Assembly: GCF_006337105.1 (NCBI RefSeq)
Contig: NZ_CP040871.1
Coordinates: 2,017,501 to 2,081,500, forward strand
DNA length: 64,000 bases
Origin: Thermomonas aquatica
GTDB lineage: Bacteria; Pseudomonadota; Gammaproteobacteria; Xanthomonadales; Xanthomonadaceae
Reading direction: 5' to 3'
Part shown: piece by piece, positions 1-9,938 of the stretch
Layout of the letters: each line of letters begins with the position of its first letter
Numbering within the stretch: the first letter of the stretch is position 1
The notes under the pieces: model-generated
Database searches by the model: none
What the model saw: the letters and a program-made list of their open reading frames with translations, nothing else
What the model was told of the DNA's origin: nothing
Made by a program: the position numbers and the translations under genes

Positions 1-2751
<2,751 letters not shown>

Positions 2752-2892
2752 ATCACCTCAAGTTTCTTCGCGAAGGCGACGAAACCCTTGGCCTCAACAC
2801 GTTGATGGCTTGCACGAACGCTCGTAAACTCTTCTTCCCTCCCTCTGAGAGCGTGGCGCTGCTTCACCGAAGCCGGCGACCCTCCACCCTCT

Positions 2893-3009
2893 CCCTGGTG
2901 ACAACAGCGCTGTGGTACCACCCGATCCCATCCCGAACTCGGAAGTGAAACACAGCTGCGCCGATGGTAGTGTGGCTCAAGCCATGCAAGAGTAGGTCAT
3001 CGCCAGGGC
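2893..3009 (+). rRNA. rrf: 5S ribosomal RNA
   Basis: About 117 nt with the CCCTGG/CCAGGG terminal stem, the conserved CCGAACTCGGAAGTGAAAC loop and GCCGATGGTAGTGTGG arm. It follows 23S after a spacer of about 140 nt (2752-2892) in which I see no tRNA, so the usual 16S-23S-5S order holds. Ends are set by the terminal stem and may be off by one or two bases. Confidence 0.95.
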
Positions 3010-3019
3010 CTTATCCCGC

Positions 3020-3048
3020 AAACCCCCAGCTCGAAGAGCTGGGGGTTT
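3020..3048 (+). terminator. Rho-independent terminator of the rRNA operon
   Basis: A perfect hairpin with arms AAACCCCCAGCTC and GAGCTGGGGGTTT and a short AA(G) loop, ten bases after the 5S 3' end, followed by TGTCTTT. Position and strength fit the end of the rRNA transcript. The following 150 bp (to 3200) hold no convincing gene. Confidence 0.85.
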
Positions 3049-3200
3049 GTCTTTGGGCGTTCGTATGACCGGCAAGCGGCGGGATTTGATCCTTGCAGGT
3101 TGTCACTGCGGGGCTTTGCACGACGCGACGAAGTAAGCGAATGCCAGATTGCAGGACTAACTCGATCTGTGTGTAGAAGAAAACCCGGCTTGCGCGGCAC

Positions 3201-4745
3201 CTATTCGTTCGCCCCCGGACGATGCGGACTATCCGCGGCCCACGAAGGTTTCGCGTCCGCATCGGCCACGGCCTCGATCAGCGCGAAATAGAAACGGTGG
3301 AAATCCGCCTGCGCCTGGAAATCGATAGGCGTCGACACGTCGTCCTGCGGCGCGTGGTAGCGGTTTTCGTACCAGGCGCGATAGGCCGCCGCCGCATCCG
3401 CATCCGCCGCATCGAACCCGAACAGGAAACTCACGGCCGGCACGCCGATCCGCATGAAGGGCCAGTGATCGGTCCGTCGCAGCAGGCCGCGTTCCGGCTC
3501 GAGATCGGCGCGCACCGTGATGCCCATCGGCCCGGCGACGTCGCGCACCGTCTGTCCCAGCGTTGAATCCTCCAGCGCCAGTGTCGTCAGGATCTTCAAT
3601 GGATACAGCGGTCGCAGCTGATCCAGGTTCAGTACCGCCACGGGGGTCGATGCCGCCGGGGTGGGATGGGCCGCAAGCCAGCGCGAACCCAGCAAGCCTT
3701 TTTCCTCCGCCGTCACCGCCGCGAAGATCACCGGGCGGCGGAAGCCTCGGCCGGCACGCGTCTCGGCGAACGCGATCAGCGTCGCGACGTACGCCGCATC
3801 GTCCAGTGCGCCGTTGTAGAGGCCGTCGCCGTTCACCGGCGTGCCGCGGCCGTAGCCGTCGAGGTGCGCGATCAGCAGGACCGGTTCGTTGGCGAGCGCC
3901 GGGTCCGTGCCCGGCAACACGGCCAGCACGTTGTCCGACGTGGAACTTCGTTCGCGCGTGACGATGCTCGCCTCGAAGCGGGCCGGGAAGTCGAATGGCG
4001 CCATCGCCTCGCCACGCGCGCCGCGCGCGAGGATATCGCCCCCGTCGTGTCCGCTTGCGTTGGCGATTTCGGCGAACGTGGTTGCCGCCAGCCGCAGCGA
4101 AGGAATGGTTCGTGGCCGCGGCGAACCATCCGCCAGCACCACGTTGCGCGCATACGCCAAGGGCCAGCGCGGCGGCTCGATCGTGAAACCGGTGTCGTCC
4201 ACGCGCACCATCGCGACCGCGCCCGCAGCAGTCGCCGCTTCCATCTGCGCCGCGAACAGTGGCTGCCCGGTCCGCCGCGTGCCGAAACACGCCACCACGG
4301 CGCCGCGCACGCCCGTCATGTCCGATGGCGCGCAAAAGCCGCGGAACACCAACGGCGCGTCGATGCGTGCGGGCATGCCCCAGGTGGGCGTTACCGAGAT
4401 CTCGTGCAGGAACCGCAGTGGCCGCCTGTCGCCGGTGGCTCGCTGCACCGAGAACGATGTGCCTTCATTCGCCACTTCGATTTCGTCGAAGCGGATGCGC
4501 TGGAAATACGTGCCGGCATCGCCGGCGGGGCGAAGCCCCGCGCGCCGGAAGCGCTCGGCGACGTAGGCGGCGGCGCGGTCGTAGCCGGGCGAGCCGGTGT
4601 CGCGTCCCTCCATGTCATCGCCGGAGAGCGCCGCGGTCGTCGCCCACCATGCGGCAGTCCGCGCATCGATGGCGTGGCCGCCGCTCGCGCATGCGGACAG
4701 CATGAGAACCGCGGATGCGATCGCGAAGCTTCGTGGCATGTCCAT
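3201..4745 (-). CDS. M28-family zinc metallopeptidase, lipoprotein
   Basis: A 514-aa protein with an N-terminal lipoprotein signal (lipobox LSAC, lipidated Cys about residue 19), so it is likely anchored in the envelope. The C-terminal half carries the co-catalytic zinc set of M28 aminopeptidases: AHLDGYG (about 295), NGALDDAA, TAEEKGLLGS (about 350), NLDQLRP and TDHWPF. Expected activity is removal of N-terminal residues from peptides; substrate unknown. The start ATG is preceded by GGAG at a suitable distance; an in-frame ATG two codons later is an alternative. A second M28 lipoprotein sits 1 kb away at 5810-7522 on the same strand, but identity is low outside the metal motifs, so they are not a recent duplication. 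It is separated from HU by the terminator at 4828. Confidence 0.9.
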   Translation of the reverse strand: MDMPRSFAIASAVLMLSACASGGHAIDARTAAWWATTAALSGDDMEGRDTGSPGYDRAAAYVAERFRRAGLRPAGDAGTYFQRIRFDEIEVANEGTSFSVQRATGDRRPLRFLHEISVTPTWGMPARIDAPLVFRGFCAPSDMTGVRGAVVACFGTRRTGQPLFAAQMEAATAAGAVAMVRVDDTGFTIEPPRWPLAYARNVVLADGSPRPRTIPSLRLAATTFAEIANASGHDGGDILARGARGEAMAPFDFPARFEASIVTRERSSTSDNVLAVLPGTDPALANEPVLLIAHLDGYGRGTPVNGDGLYNGALDDAAYVATLIAFAETRAGRGFRRPVIFAAVTAEEKGLLGSRWLAAHPTPAASTPVAVLNLDQLRPLYPLKILTTLALEDSTLGQTVRDVAGPMGITVRADLEPERGLLRRTDHWPFMRIGVPAVSFLFGFDAADADAAAAYRAWYENRYHAPQDDVSTPIDFQAQADFHRFYFALIEAVADADAKPSWAADSPHRPGANE

Positions 4746-4827
4746 GCGCTCCGTCCGCCATCGATGGTCGATGATCGTCCTGCGACGCGCACGACGTCAA
4801 CTTCGCGGCATGCATCGATTCCAAAAG

Positions 4828-4854
4828 AAAACCCCCGGAAAACCGGGGGTTTTT
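4828..4854 (-). terminator. Rho-independent terminator after the HU gene
   Basis: Hairpin with arms CCCCCGG/CCGGGGG and an AAAA loop, flanked by A and T runs on both sides, 22 bp beyond the HU stop codon read on the minus strand. Because both flanks are suitable it could work in either direction. It isolates HU from the peptidase gene downstream. Confidence 0.85.
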
Positions 4855-4876
4855 GTCGAACCGGAAGCGGGCCGGA

Positions 4877-5248
4877 TCAGGCCGCGGCGTCCTTCAGCTT
4901 CTTCAGCGGGCGCACCTTGATCTTGGTCGAGGCCGGCTTGGCGGCGAACACGGTCTCTTCCTTGGTGAACGGGTTGATGCCCTTGCGCTTCGGCTTGGCC
5001 GGAACGTTCACGGCGGTGATCTTCAGCACGCCCGGCAGCACGAACTGGCCGGCGCCCTTCTTGCTGATCGAACCATGGATGGCGCCTTCAAGGGCGGCGA
5101 GCACGGCACGCACGTCCTTGGCGGCGACCGCGCTCGCCTCGGCGATGTGCGCGACCAGGCCGGACTTGTTGAGGGCTTCCTTGATCGGCTTCGGCGCGGC
5201 GGCCTTGGCGGGGGCCTTCTTGGCGGGAGCAGCTTTCTTCTTTGCCAT
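4877..5248 (-). CDS. HU-family DNA-binding protein with basic N-terminal tail
   Basis: A 123-aa HU/IHF-fold protein. Residues 1-21 form a Lys/Ala/Pro-rich tail resembling histone H1 tails; the HU domain starts around IKEALNKSGLV (22-32) and runs through the DNA-binding arm, where GINPFTKEE stands in place of the usual GRNPxTGE. A short basic C-terminal stretch follows. Role: nucleoid compaction and DNA bending. Start chosen from a good Shine-Dalgarno (AGGAGA) upstream of ATG. Single gene, closed by the terminator at 4828. Related tailed HU-like proteins occur across Xanthomonadaceae; whether this is the main HU or a specialised paralogue cannot be told here. Confidence 0.92.
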   Translation of the reverse strand: MAKKKAAPAKKAPAKAAAPKPIKEALNKSGLVAHIAEASAVAAKDVRAVLAALEGAIHGSISKKGAGQFVLPGVLKITAVNVPAKPKRKGINPFTKEETVFAAKPASTKIKVRPLKKLKDAAA

Positions 5249-5326
5249 CTGTTGTCTCCTGACGATGTGGTTGTGTTGCGGTGGACCGGAGTGGATGCAC
5301 CGTCCGGGGCGGTGTGTTCGATTGCG

Positions 5327-5713
5327 CTAGATCTTCAACGCGGCCATGACCATGAGCGCGGCCACGCAGGCGAAGCCGCCCAGCCAGCTCAGGCTGCGGA
5401 GTCGATGGATCGCGGTGAGATAGAAAATGCCATGCAGGATGCGGAAGGCGATGAACGCCATCGCGAGGATGGAGATGCGACCGGCGTCGACACCGGCGAA
5501 CTGCGCCATCAGCACGCTGGCGGCGAAGGGCGCGAACGCCTCGAAGGCATTGAGGTGGGCGCCATTCGCATTGCGGATCCGGTAACTGTCCTGCCTGGCG
5601 ACCCAGCCGCGCGGATCCTTGTTGTTGTAGCCCGGCGCGCCGCTCTTCGCGAACGAGACCCAGAGATAGGGAAGCGCAGCGGCGATCACGATGCACCAGT
5701 ACGCGATGGACAT
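5327..5713 (-). CDS. MAPEG-family membrane protein
   Basis: A 128-aa integral membrane protein with four predicted helices and the MAPEG look: an N-terminal helix, the polar NANGAHLNAFEAFAPF segment (about 48-63, containing the family E/N pattern), then RILHGIFYL and a last helix. MAPEG members include microsomal glutathione S-transferases; bacterial versions are mostly uncharacterised. ATG preceded by GGGGAGGG, a strong ribosome binding site. It lies 78 bp upstream of HU on the same strand and may share its transcript, though their functions are not obviously linked. Confidence 0.85.
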   Translation of the reverse strand: MSIAYWCIVIAAALPYLWVSFAKSGAPGYNNKDPRGWVARQDSYRIRNANGAHLNAFEAFAPFAASVLMAQFAGVDAGRISILAMAFIAFRILHGIFYLTAIHRLRSLSWLGGFACVAALMVMAALKI

Positions 5714-5773
5714 CAGGGCCCTCCCCAGGGCATTGCCGTAGTTGCGGAGCGTAGCGGATTCCGTGCCGTTTGC

Positions 5774-5804
5774 GCGGCTCCGTTCGTCACGGAGCCGCTT
5801 TTTT
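5774..5804 (+). terminator. Hairpin with plus-strand T tract between two minus-strand genes
   Basis: Nine-base arms GCGGCTCCG/CGGAGCCGC with a seven-base loop, then a run of six T on the plus strand only. Both neighbours are minus-strand genes. Read on the minus strand the hairpin is preceded by six A and followed by GCGCAAACG, which is a poor intrinsic terminator. It could stop antisense transcription or act as an RNA-end structure for the peptidase mRNA. Confidence 0.55.
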
Positions 5805-5809
5805 CCGGC

Positions 5810-7522
5810 TTATTTCGCTGCCGCCGGGCGCATCTTGTCGCGGGCCGCCTTGAACGGGTTGCCGGCGTTCCAGTTCGGCCACTGGCCGCCGTTGGCCAGG
5901 GCTTCGCCGACCGAGTAGGCGGTCTCCACGTCCTGCACGATGCCGTCCAGCTTCCAGGTGGCCGCGTCGAACTGGTCGCCGGGCTTGTGGTAGCGGTTGT
6001 CGGTGTAGTCCTTGCCGGCCGCCTCGCCCGCCGCCTTGCCGCCTTCGACCAGGTCGGTGCCGCTGTCGATGTACAGCGCCGGCACGCCCGCCTTGGCGAA
6101 GTTGAAGTGGTCGGAACGGAAGTAGTAACCGGCCGCGGTGTTCTCTTCGCCGACCGCCTTGCGCTGCTGCTTGTCCAGCACGACCTTCAGCACGTCCTCC
6201 AGCTGCGAGCTGCCCTTGCCGACCACGGTGATGTCACGGGCCTTGCCGATCGGCGCCAGTGCGTCGAGGTTCACCACCGCCACGGTCTTGTCCAGCGGCA
6301 CCACCGGATGGGCGACGTAGTACTTGGAGCCGAGCAGGCCGGATTCCTCCAGGGTCACCGCGAGGAACAGGATCGAACGCTTCGGCGGCGTCTTCGCCTT
6401 GCGGAAGGCTTCGGCCAGCTCGAGGATCGCCGCCACGCCGGTCGCGTTGTCGACGGCGCCGTTGTAGATGTTGTCGCCGCTCTCGCCCTCGTGGGTGCCG
6501 AGATGGTCCCAGTGCGCCATGTAGACGATCGCCTCGTCCGGCGCTTCGCTGCCGGGCAGCAGGCCGATCACGTTGCGCGAGTTCTTCTCGACACTGCTGC
6601 TCTTGAGGTCCAGCGAGAGCTTGGCGTCCAGCGGCACCGGCTTGAAGCCGCGCTTGTTGGCGGCGGCGCGCAGCTTGGCCAGGTCCTGCCCGGCTGCCTT
6701 GAACAGCGCTGTCGCGGCATCGCCGGTGATCCAGCCCTGCGCCGGCACGCGCGGCGCCGGATCGTCCTTGGCCGGCAGGTCGTACTGCGGGCCGGACCAG
6801 GAATTCTTCACCACGTCCCAGCCGTAGGACGCGCCTTCGGTGTCGTGGATGATCAGCGCGGCGGCGGCGCCCTTGCGCGCGGCTTCCTCGAACTTGTAGG
6901 TCCAGCGCCCGTAGTAGGTCATGCGCTTGCCGTCGAACAGCTTGGCGTCGCCGGCGTGGAAGCCGGGGTCGTTGACCAGCATCACCACGGTCTTGCCCTT
7001 GACGTCGATGCCGGCGTAGTCGTTCCACTGCTGCTCCGGCGCGTCCACGCCGTAGCCGACGAACACCAGCGGGCTGTCCTTGATGCTGACCTGGGCCTGC
7101 CCGGTGCGGGTGCCGACCACCATGTCGCTGCCGAACTTCAGTACCTGCGGCGCGCCCGCCACGCTCAGGTTCAGCGTGGCCGATTCGTCGGCGGTGGTTT
7201 CCACCATCGGTACGGTCTGGAACCAGTCGCCGCCGTTGCCCGGTTGCAGGCCGATCCGCGCGAACTGCGCCTTGATGTACTCGACCGACTTCTCTTCGCC
7301 CGGCGTGCCGGGGCCGCGGCCGCCGAACGCATCCGACGACAGCTGTTGCACGTGCTCGGCGAAATCGCCGGCATCGATTCCGTCATGGAATTCGTGGGTG
7401 CTGGCGGTGGCCGCGTTCGCGGCGGGAGTTTCGGCGTCGGTATCGGCGGCGGGCTGGTCGCTGCCGCGCGGAGTGCAGGCGCACAGGGCGAGCAGGGCGA
7501 GCGGGAGCAGGGCGTGGCGCAT
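5810..7522 (-). CDS. M28-family metallopeptidase with PA domain, lipoprotein
   Basis: A 570-aa protein with lipobox LCAC (Cys 16), then an Ala/Thr-rich linker to about residue 45. A PA-type inserted domain lies around 100-275 (FVGYGVDAPE, then GKTVVMLVNDPG). The peptidase core follows: AHWDHLG (about 340), NGAVDNATG, TLEESGLLGS, NLDALAP and RSDHFNF supply the two-zinc ligands and catalytic Glu. Predicted outer-envelope aminopeptidase or carboxypeptidase with unknown substrate. GGAG sits seven bases before the ATG. It differs from the M28 gene at 3201-4745 mainly by the PA domain. Confidence 0.92.
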   Translation of the reverse strand: MRHALLPLALLALCACTPRGSDQPAADTDAETPAANAATASTHEFHDGIDAGDFAEHVQQLSSDAFGGRGPGTPGEEKSVEYIKAQFARIGLQPGNGGDWFQTVPMVETTADESATLNLSVAGAPQVLKFGSDMVVGTRTGQAQVSIKDSPLVFVGYGVDAPEQQWNDYAGIDVKGKTVVMLVNDPGFHAGDAKLFDGKRMTYYGRWTYKFEEAARKGAAAALIIHDTEGASYGWDVVKNSWSGPQYDLPAKDDPAPRVPAQGWITGDAATALFKAAGQDLAKLRAAANKRGFKPVPLDAKLSLDLKSSSVEKNSRNVIGLLPGSEAPDEAIVYMAHWDHLGTHEGESGDNIYNGAVDNATGVAAILELAEAFRKAKTPPKRSILFLAVTLEESGLLGSKYYVAHPVVPLDKTVAVVNLDALAPIGKARDITVVGKGSSQLEDVLKVVLDKQQRKAVGEENTAAGYYFRSDHFNFAKAGVPALYIDSGTDLVEGGKAAGEAAGKDYTDNRYHKPGDQFDAATWKLDGIVQDVETAYSVGEALANGGQWPNWNAGNPFKAARDKMRPAAAK

Positions 7523-7595
7523 TGCGGGACTCCGGGGGACGTCCCGCGATTCTAGCCACTGCGCCGCGGATCCGGCGCAAGCCGCCGGCGGCGCT

Positions 7596-8282
7596 TCAGT
7601 CCTTGGGCGGCGTGGCGGTGCTGTAGCGCTGCACGGTGGCGCCGCTGACGTTGCCGATGCGGGCGCTCTGGTGCACGTACAGCTTCACCTCGCGTTCGAA
7701 CACCAGGTTGCCTTCGACCACCGCGTCCGGGCCGATCACGATCTTCGGCACCTTCTGCTTGCCCATCCGCAAGCCCCAGTTGCCGTTCGGCTTCTCGACG
7801 TGGATGCCGCCCTTCACGTGCGAACCCACGCCGACGCTGATGTCGCCGTTCACGGTTTCGATGCCGCCGCCGAGGTCGGTGTCGACCAGGCCGATGCCGC
7901 CGTTCACGGTCGACACGCCGCGGCGCACGTTGCTGCCGCGGTCGAGGAAGATGCCGCCGTTGACGGTTTCCACGTCGCCGTCGACCCGGGTGCGTTGGCC
8001 AAGCCGGATCCCGCCGTTGACCGTGGACACCGAACGCGCGCTCACCTCGTCCTCGGCCTCGATCCCGCCGTTCACGGTTTCCACGTCCTCGACCCTGGCG
8101 CCGCGCTGCAGGTCGATGCCGCCATTGACCGTGCTCAGGTCGCCGTAGCTCTGGCCGGCCTGGGCGGTGATGCTGCCGTTGACCTTGTCGATGCTGTGGC
8201 CCGGGCCGTGGTCGTCATGGTCGTGCGCGACGGCACCGGCGGACGCGGCGAGGAGGACGGTGAAGAGCAGGGTGCGGTTCAT
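7596..8282 (-). CDS. Secreted repeat protein with seven VNG units, function unknown
   Basis: A 228-aa protein with a signal peptide (1-19), a short His/Asp-rich stretch (20-29) and then seven copies of a T-V-N-G-G-I unit with VNG at residues 34, 52, 70, 88, 107, 126 and 144, i.e. every 18-19 residues. The residue before TVNG alternates S, E, S, E, S, E. The C-terminal 70 residues (VVEGNLVFEREVKLYV) resemble bactofilin/DUF4097-like beta-solenoid segments. It has no cysteine. The regular spacing predicts a right-handed parallel beta helix. Location would be periplasm or cell surface. No function is assigned; it is divergent from gpmI and follows no clear partner. The start is the ATG beginning MNRTLL, chosen because it opens the signal peptide. 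Confidence 0.82.
   Translation of the reverse strand: MNRTLLFTVLLAASAGAVAHDHDDHGPGHSIDKVNGSITAQAGQSYGDLSTVNGGIDLQRGARVEDVETVNGGIEAEDEVSARSVSTVNGGIRLGQRTRVDGDVETVNGGIFLDRGSNVRRGVSTVNGGIGLVDTDLGGGIETVNGDISVGVGSHVKGGIHVEKPNGNWGLRMGKQKVPKIVIGPDAVVEGNLVFEREVKLYVHQSARIGNVSGATVQRYSTATPPKD
7839..8192 (-). repeat. Seven-unit coding repeat (VNG units)
   Basis: Tandem array of seven degenerate units of 54-57 bp inside the preceding gene, covering residues 31-148. The consensus peptide is (S/E)TVNGGI followed by 11-12 variable residues. Units alternate in type, so the period may be better seen as 36-37 residues. Confidence 0.85.
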
Positions 8283-8345
8283 GCGGTGACTCCCGGGGTG
8301 GTTGCAGGGAGTGATGCAGCGGGGAGGCGGAAGGTTTACAGCCGC

Positions 8346-8351
8346 TACAAT
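8346..8351 (+). promoter_or_regulatory. Candidate -10 element of gpmI
   Basis: TACAAT placed so that transcription would begin near 8358. That leaves a 36-nt leader with a good Shine-Dalgarno before the GTG at 8394, but it also puts +1 on an in-frame ATG at 8358. No clear -35 is seen. Confidence 0.35.
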
Positions 8352-8393
8352 CAGCGCATGCCGCACCGCGGCAACCCCCACCAGGAAGCCATC

Positions 8394-9938
8394 GTGTCCG
8401 CATCCCCGTCGTCCCGCCCGAAACCCGTCGTGCTGCTGATCCTGGACGGCTGGGGCCATCGCGAGGCGGTCGAGGACAACGCGTTGGCGCTGGCCGATCT
8501 GCCGAACTGGCGGCACTTGCTCGCCACCCGTCCGCACACGCTGGTGCATACCGAGGGCCGCCACGTCGGGCTGCCGGACGGACAGATGGGCAATTCCGAA
8601 GTCGGCCACATGAACCTCGGCGCCGGCCGCATCGTCTACCAGGACCTGACCCGGGTCGATGCCGCGATCGAGGACGGCAGCTTCTTCGCCAATGCCGAAT
8701 TGCTGGCGGCCTGCGCGGCCGCCAAGGCGGACGGTGGCACCTTGCACGTGATGGGCCTGCTGTCGCCGGGCGGCGTGCACAGCCACGAGAACCACATCTT
8801 CGCGATGCTCGAACTCGCGCATCGCGCGGGCGTGCCGCGGGTCGCCGTGCATGCCTTCCTCGACGGCCGCGATACCCCGCCGCAATCCGCCGAACCCAGC
8901 CTGCGCGCCTTGCAGGCGTTGTGCGACCGGCTCGGCAACGCGCGCATCGCCACGGTCGGTGGCCGCTACTACGCGATGGACCGCGACAAGCGCTGGGATC
9001 GCGTGCGCCGGGCGTGGGATGCGATCGTCGAGGCCGAAAGCGAGTTCCGCGAACCCGACGCGCTGTCGGCCCTGCAGGCGGCGTATGCGCGCGGCGAGAA
9101 CGACGAGTTCGTCGCGCCCACCGTGCTCGACGGCGCGCAACCGATGCGCGATGGCGATGCCGTCGTGTTCATGAATTTCCGCGCGGATCGCGCGCGCCAG
9201 CTCACCGCGGCGTTCGTCGATCCCGCGTTCGACGGGTTCGCCGCGCGTCGTCCGGCGCTGTCGCGCTTCGTCTGCCTGAGCGAGTACGACGCGAAACTGC
9301 CGGCGGCGCTGGCGTTCGCGCCGGACGACCTGCGCCACACTTTCGGCGAAGTGCTGGCGGACAACGGCCTGACCCAGCTGCGCATCGCCGAGACCGAGAA
9401 ATACGCGCACGTCACTTTCTTCTTCAGCGGCGGCCGCGAAGCGCTGTTCCCCGGCGAATCGCGCACCCTGATCCCCAGCCCGCAGGTCGCCACCTACGAC
9501 CTGCAGCCGGAAATGAGCTGCCCGGAGCTGACCGAGAAACTGGTCGCGGCGATCGAATCGCAGGCCTTTGACGCCATCGTCTGCAACATCGCCAACCCGG
9601 ACATGGTCGGCCACAGCGGCATCCTGGAGGCGGCGATCAAGGCGGCCGAAGCGGTGGACATCGCCATCGGCAAGGTCAGCGACGCGGTGCAGCGCGTCCA
9701 CGGCGCGCTGCTGGTCACCGCCGACCACGGCAACCTGGAAATGATGCGCGATCCCGACACCGGCCAGCCGCATACCGCGCACACGGTCGGCCCGGTGCCG
9801 CTGGTGTACGTGGGCGAACGCGCGGCCGCGCTGCGCAGCGGTGGTGCGTTGCGCGACATCGCGCCGACCCTGCTCGACCTGCTGGGCCTGCCCAAGCCCG
9901 CCGACATGAGCGGGCAGAGCCTGCTGCTGCCGGCCTGA
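8394..9938 (+). CDS. gpmI: 2,3-bisphosphoglycerate-independent phosphoglycerate mutase
   Basis: A 514-aa enzyme that interconverts 3- and 2-phosphoglycerate in glycolysis and gluconeogenesis, using two Mn ions. The alkaline-phosphatase-fold domain shows LLILDGWG (metal Asp 18) and QMGNSEVGH with the nucleophile Ser 68; the phosphotransferase domain shows DGRDTPP and RYYAMDRDKRWDR; near the C-terminus TADHGNLE closes the metal site. Start: GTG at 8394 has AGGAAG eight bases upstream and gives the family's usual length; ATG at 8358 (12 extra residues) is in frame and could be used on a leaderless message. The stop overlaps the next ATG by one base, so it is translationally coupled to the EnvC-like gene. 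Confidence 0.95.
   Translation: MSASPSSRPKPVVLLILDGWGHREAVEDNALALADLPNWRHLLATRPHTLVHTEGRHVGLPDGQMGNSEVGHMNLGAGRIVYQDLTRVDAAIEDGSFFANAELLAACAAAKADGGTLHVMGLLSPGGVHSHENHIFAMLELAHRAGVPRVAVHAFLDGRDTPPQSAEPSLRALQALCDRLGNARIATVGGRYYAMDRDKRWDRVRRAWDAIVEAESEFREPDALSALQAAYARGENDEFVAPTVLDGAQPMRDGDAVVFMNFRADRARQLTAAFVDPAFDGFAARRPALSRFVCLSEYDAKLPAALAFAPDDLRHTFGEVLADNGLTQLRIAETEKYAHVTFFFSGGREALFPGESRTLIPSPQVATYDLQPEMSCPELTEKLVAAIESQAFDAIVCNIANPDMVGHSGILEAAIKAAEAVDIAIGKVSDAVQRVHGALLVTADHGNLEMMRDPDTGQPHTAHTVGPVPLVYVGERAAALRSGGALRDIAPTLLDLLGLPKPADMSGQSLLLPA

Noticed and set aside
2752..2892. A tRNA gene in the 23S-5S spacer
   Set aside because: No cloverleaf, TTCGAATC-type T arm or 3' acceptor stem could be found by eye in the 140 bp.
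3011..3262. Minus-strand open frames running from the peptidase end across the rRNA terminator
   Set aside because: They read through the 5S terminator hairpin and a gene-free spacer; no domain, no ribosome binding site. Such frames are common artefacts beside rRNA genes.
5810..7522. The two M28 peptidase genes as a recent tandem duplication
   Set aside because: They share metal-site motifs but differ in length, N-terminal domains and most of the sequence; two unrelated genes lie between them.
4853..7555. A 900-codon plus-strand open frame opposite HU, MAPEG and the PA-domain peptidase
   Set aside because: It is antisense to three well-supported genes, rich in Arg, Gly and His with no domain; long open antisense frames are expected at this GC content.
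7839..8192. Regular 54-57 bp periodicity considered as a CRISPR or noncoding repeat array
   Set aside because: The period is a multiple of three with only length steps of one codon, units are degenerate, and the frame encodes a signal-peptide protein; it is a coding repeat.
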